Shown: positions 22,318 through 23,534 of the stretch, in pieces
Numbering within the stretch: position 1 is the stretch's first letter
Layout: every line of letters starts with the position of its first letter
Assembly: GCA_016204155.1 (NCBI GenBank)
Contig: JACQLG010000031.1
Location: 1 to 23,534 of the forward strand
Direction: 5' to 3'
DNA: 23,534 nt
From: Candidatus Niyogiibacteriota bacterium
GTDB lineage: Bacteria > Patescibacteriota > Minisyncoccia > 1-14-0-10-42-19
Translations under genes and position numbers: made by a program
The notes under the pieces: model-generated
What the model saw: the letters and a program-made list of their open reading frames with translations, nothing else
What the model was told of the DNA's origin: nothing
Database searches by the model: none

Positions 22318-22641
22318 TTAGTAACGGTTTCTTCCGCCTCCAAAACCTCCGCCACGGCCTCCGCGATTGAATCCGCCTCCTTGCGGACGAGATTCCTGCG
22401 GGCGTGCTTCGTTTACGGTGATATTCCGTCCGTCAAGCTCTTTGCCGTTGAACATTGCTATCGCTTTTTGGGCCTCCTCTTCAGAAGACATCTCAACAAA
22501 ACCGAAACCTTTTGAACGGCCGGACATTTTGTCCGTGATCACTGTCGCCGATTCAACGGTCCCCGCTTTAGAGAATGTTGCCCTCAAAGTGTCTTCAACG
22601 GTATCGTAGGATAGTCCTCCTACATATAATTTCTTTGCCAT
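22318..22641 (-). CDS. RRM-type RNA-binding protein with Gly/Arg-rich tail
   Basis: A 107-residue cytoplasmic RNA-binding protein. One RRM spans about 3-79: RNP2 LYVGGL (5-10), RNP1 KGFGFVEM (44-51). The tail (about 84-107) is FNRGGRGGGFGGGRNRY-like, as in cyanobacterial Rbp and CPR RRM proteins, which often respond to cold. It has its own divergent promoter and a leader of about 100 nt without a Shine-Dalgarno. The promoter abuts that of a structured RNA gene, which makes that RNA a candidate partner (inference). It is convergent with the metzincin-like gene. Confidence 0.92.
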   Translation of the reverse strand: MAKKLYVGGLSYDTVEDTLRATFSKAGTVESATVITDKMSGRSKGFGFVEMSSEEEAQKAIAMFNGKELDGRNITVNEARPQESRPQGGGFNRGGRGGGFGGGRNRY

Positions 22642-22749
22642 AGGTGTATATTATGCTGATAATTTACATAAGCCGACCTAGTTTTTGTATCTTTCAGCTT
22701 ACATAAATATAAGGAAAGGAAAACAAAACTTGAACTTATTTATGATACC

Positions 22750-22778
22750 ATAATAGACTATTGCCCAGGGAAAGTCAA
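22750..22778 (-). promoter_or_regulatory. Sigma-70 promoter of the RRM gene
   Basis: TTGACT (22778-22773), a 17-nt spacer and TATTAT (22755-22750) on the minus strand. It starts near 22743. It is the mirror image of the plus-strand promoter that begins 3 bp away. Confidence 0.8.
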
Positions 22779-22781
22779 ACA

Positions 22782-22810
22782 TTGACTTTTGAAATTTCAT
22801 TTATTATTAT
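22782..22810 (+). promoter_or_regulatory. Sigma-70 promoter of the structured RNA gene
   Basis: TTGACT (22782-22787), a 17-nt spacer and TATTAT (22805-22810), identical in both hexamers and spacing to the RRM promoter. Together the two -35 boxes form an 8-bp inverted repeat AAAGTCAA-ACA-TTGACTTT at 22771-22789. Confidence 0.8.
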
Positions 22811-22816
22811 GAAAGC

Positions 22817-22987
22817 AGCCGGCTCGGAAATATATTGATTCAAGCGTCGTTGCGACTGCGTTACTGAGCGGATCAGGACCTTTTGGCGCAAAGAAGAAAG
22901 AGACTTGAGACCGGTTTAGCCGGGGGTTGCGCCCATATCCCTTACGTTTATTATAAAAAAGCAATGCGGGATATGGGCATTTTTTAA
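22817..22987 (+). ncRNA. Stand-alone structured RNA of about 170 nt, family not recognised
   Basis: The interval between a near-consensus promoter and a strong terminator has no plausible coding frame and several local helices. These are GTCG-TTG-CGAC (22846-22856), CTGA-GCGGA-TCAG (22864-22876) and CCGG-TTTAG-CCGG (22911-22923). A long-range 7-bp helix GGCGCAA/TTGCGCC (22885-22891 with 22927-22933) encloses a purine-rich AAAGAAGAAAGAGAC loop. The next downstream gene is on the opposite strand, so this is not a leader riboswitch for it. I do not see the conserved cores of 6S, SRP, tmRNA or RNase P RNA. A minus-strand open frame of 87 codons over the same DNA is probably incidental. Confidence 0.65.
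22931..22978 (+). terminator. Rho-independent terminator of the structured RNA
   Basis: A perfect 11-bp stem GCCCATATCCC/GGGATATGGGC with a 26-nt A/T-rich loop, followed by ATTTTTTAATG. Its first three bases are shared with the GGCGCAA/TTGCGCC helix, so full formation of both is mutually exclusive. Confidence 0.85.
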
Positions 22988-23052
22988 TGTCAAATTTACA
23001 GATATCTGAAGAGAACATAGGCATTGATGATTCTTCTTTCATAGAATAAAAA

Positions 23053-23478
23053 TTATTCAAATAAAATCGGAATTTCTACGGCCGCATCATATTGAGGAAG
23101 GCCCGATGGATTATCTTTTTGGAAAATGATGGCGCCTCGTTTCATAAAATCAGACGCCCCTTCTTGATACGGTTTTTCAAATTCAATTTTTCCTTCAAAC
23201 GGAACATATTCTTCTGTCATCCATTCGCCTTGGGCCTCCGCGTGACTCTGGGCAATAATACGCCCGTCCCAATCGACAAGGACTAGAGGAAACGACGCTT
23301 CAAAATACCATGTCCCTCGCGCTTCCCCCCTCACAATAAACGGGCTGATTATTGCCTGATTCTCCTTTGGTGAAGTAATATGAATAAAATCGGTTGTATA
23401 TGTAACAAATTTTCCATTGCTGGAATCCTTGTCTTTTGAAGCAAAAAACCGTATTGCTTTTTCAAAACCAATAAACAC
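23053..23478 (-). CDS. Gmad2 (immunoglobulin-like) domain protein lacking a visible signal peptide
   Basis: A 141-residue protein. Residues about 31-140 form a Gmad2 domain: IHITSPKENQAIISPFIVRGEARGTWYFEASFPLVLVDWDG, then AQGEWMTEEYVPFEGKIEF. Gmad2 is an extracytoplasmic Ig-like domain, first noted in spore-germination proteins and common in CPR surface proteins. Relatives usually have an N-terminal membrane anchor or signal. Here the frame is closed by TAA directly before the GTG at 23478, and a tRNA gene begins 34 nt further. The protein therefore appears to have lost its export signal, or its true start lies at an internal codon. Function unknown. Confidence 0.75.
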   Translation of the reverse strand: MFIGFEKAIRFFASKDKDSSNGKFVTYTTDFIHITSPKENQAIISPFIVRGEARGTWYFEASFPLVLVDWDGRIIAQSHAEAQGEWMTEEYVPFEGKIEFEKPYQEGASDFMKRGAIIFQKDNPSGLPQYDAAVEIPILFE

Positions 23479-23511
23479 TTAAATCATCAACGAAATTCAA
23501 TAGGTTTTCGT

Positions 23512-23534
23512 GGGCCGGTAGTTCAGGGGTAGAA
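23512..23534 (+). tRNA. 5' part of a tRNA gene (cut by the window end)
   Basis: Acceptor strand GGGCCGG, then TA and the start of the D arm GTTCAGGGGTAGAA, which fits the A-box pattern. The anticodon is beyond the window, so the amino acid cannot be assigned. Confidence 0.75.

Noticed and set aside
22797..23060. 87-codon minus-strand open frame over the structured RNA
   Set aside because: It crosses the terminator stem and promoter, has no Shine-Dalgarno, and the plus strand has a promoter, helices and a terminator. It would be reconsidered if relatives conserved it as protein.

Overview
The window reads like a genome fragment from a Candidate Phyla Radiation (Patescibacteria, probably Parcubacteria-like) bacterium. 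The grounds are a very large S-layer-like protein with an N-terminal coiled coil and peptidoglycan-binding domain, Ig-repeat surface proteins, a small RRM RNA-binding protein with a Gly/Arg tail, a short PilB/GspE ATPase, many small single-pass membrane proteins, and an isolated PurD-like ATP-grasp enzyme. This is inferred from gene content; there is no rRNA or complete marker set to place it. UGA acts as a stop here (rsmE ends in TGA).

Region 1 (1-7250, minus strand). A likely operon runs, in transcription order: TPR membrane protein, 5'-truncated REP-associated tyrosine transposase (RAYT), small single-pass membrane protein, a 1328-residue secreted protein (zinc-dependent phospholipase C-like domain, Ig-like domain, lamin-tail domain, parallel beta-helix), endonuclease III and RsmE. 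Four copies of a 23-bp palindrome (arms TGGACAACACC / GGTGTTGTCCA) sit in its gene junctions. Two of them bracket the transposase remnant.

Region 2 (7251-13641, minus strand). A 1221-residue S-layer-like protein ends at a strong terminator and has a leader of about 520 nt behind a consensus promoter. Upstream lie a DeoR-type wHTH protein and a PilB/GspE-family ATPase.

Region 3 (13689-15557). A fifth palindrome lies 4 bp upstream of a near-consensus sigma-70 promoter. This promoter drives a plus-strand surface protein with four Ig-like repeats and a C-terminal membrane anchor.

Region 4 (15554-18676, minus strand). A small basic protein; an acyl-CoA dehydrogenase with an in-frame TGA at codon 31 behind a perfect Shine-Dalgarno; a previously easy-to-miss 43-residue membrane protein; then a cluster of LiaI-like membrane protein, membrane-anchored FKBP and DUF378 protein.

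Region 5 (18815-22310). A zinc-ribbon protein and a PurD-like enzyme (convergent); a small CxxC protein and a membrane-anchored DUF7282 protein; then a secreted metzincin-like protein with Gln in place of the first zinc-binding His.

Region 6 (22318-23534). An RRM protein gene is divergently transcribed from a stand-alone structured RNA gene. Their two promoters are mirror images with -35 boxes only 3 bp apart. A Gmad2-domain protein and the 5' end of a tRNA follow.

Most notable: the dispersed palindrome with its truncated RAYT; the RRM/structured-RNA divergent module; three convergent-gene terminators that share one 12-nt loop; the interrupted acyl-CoA dehydrogenase; and the phospholipase C/beta-helix fusion as a candidate host-interaction factor.
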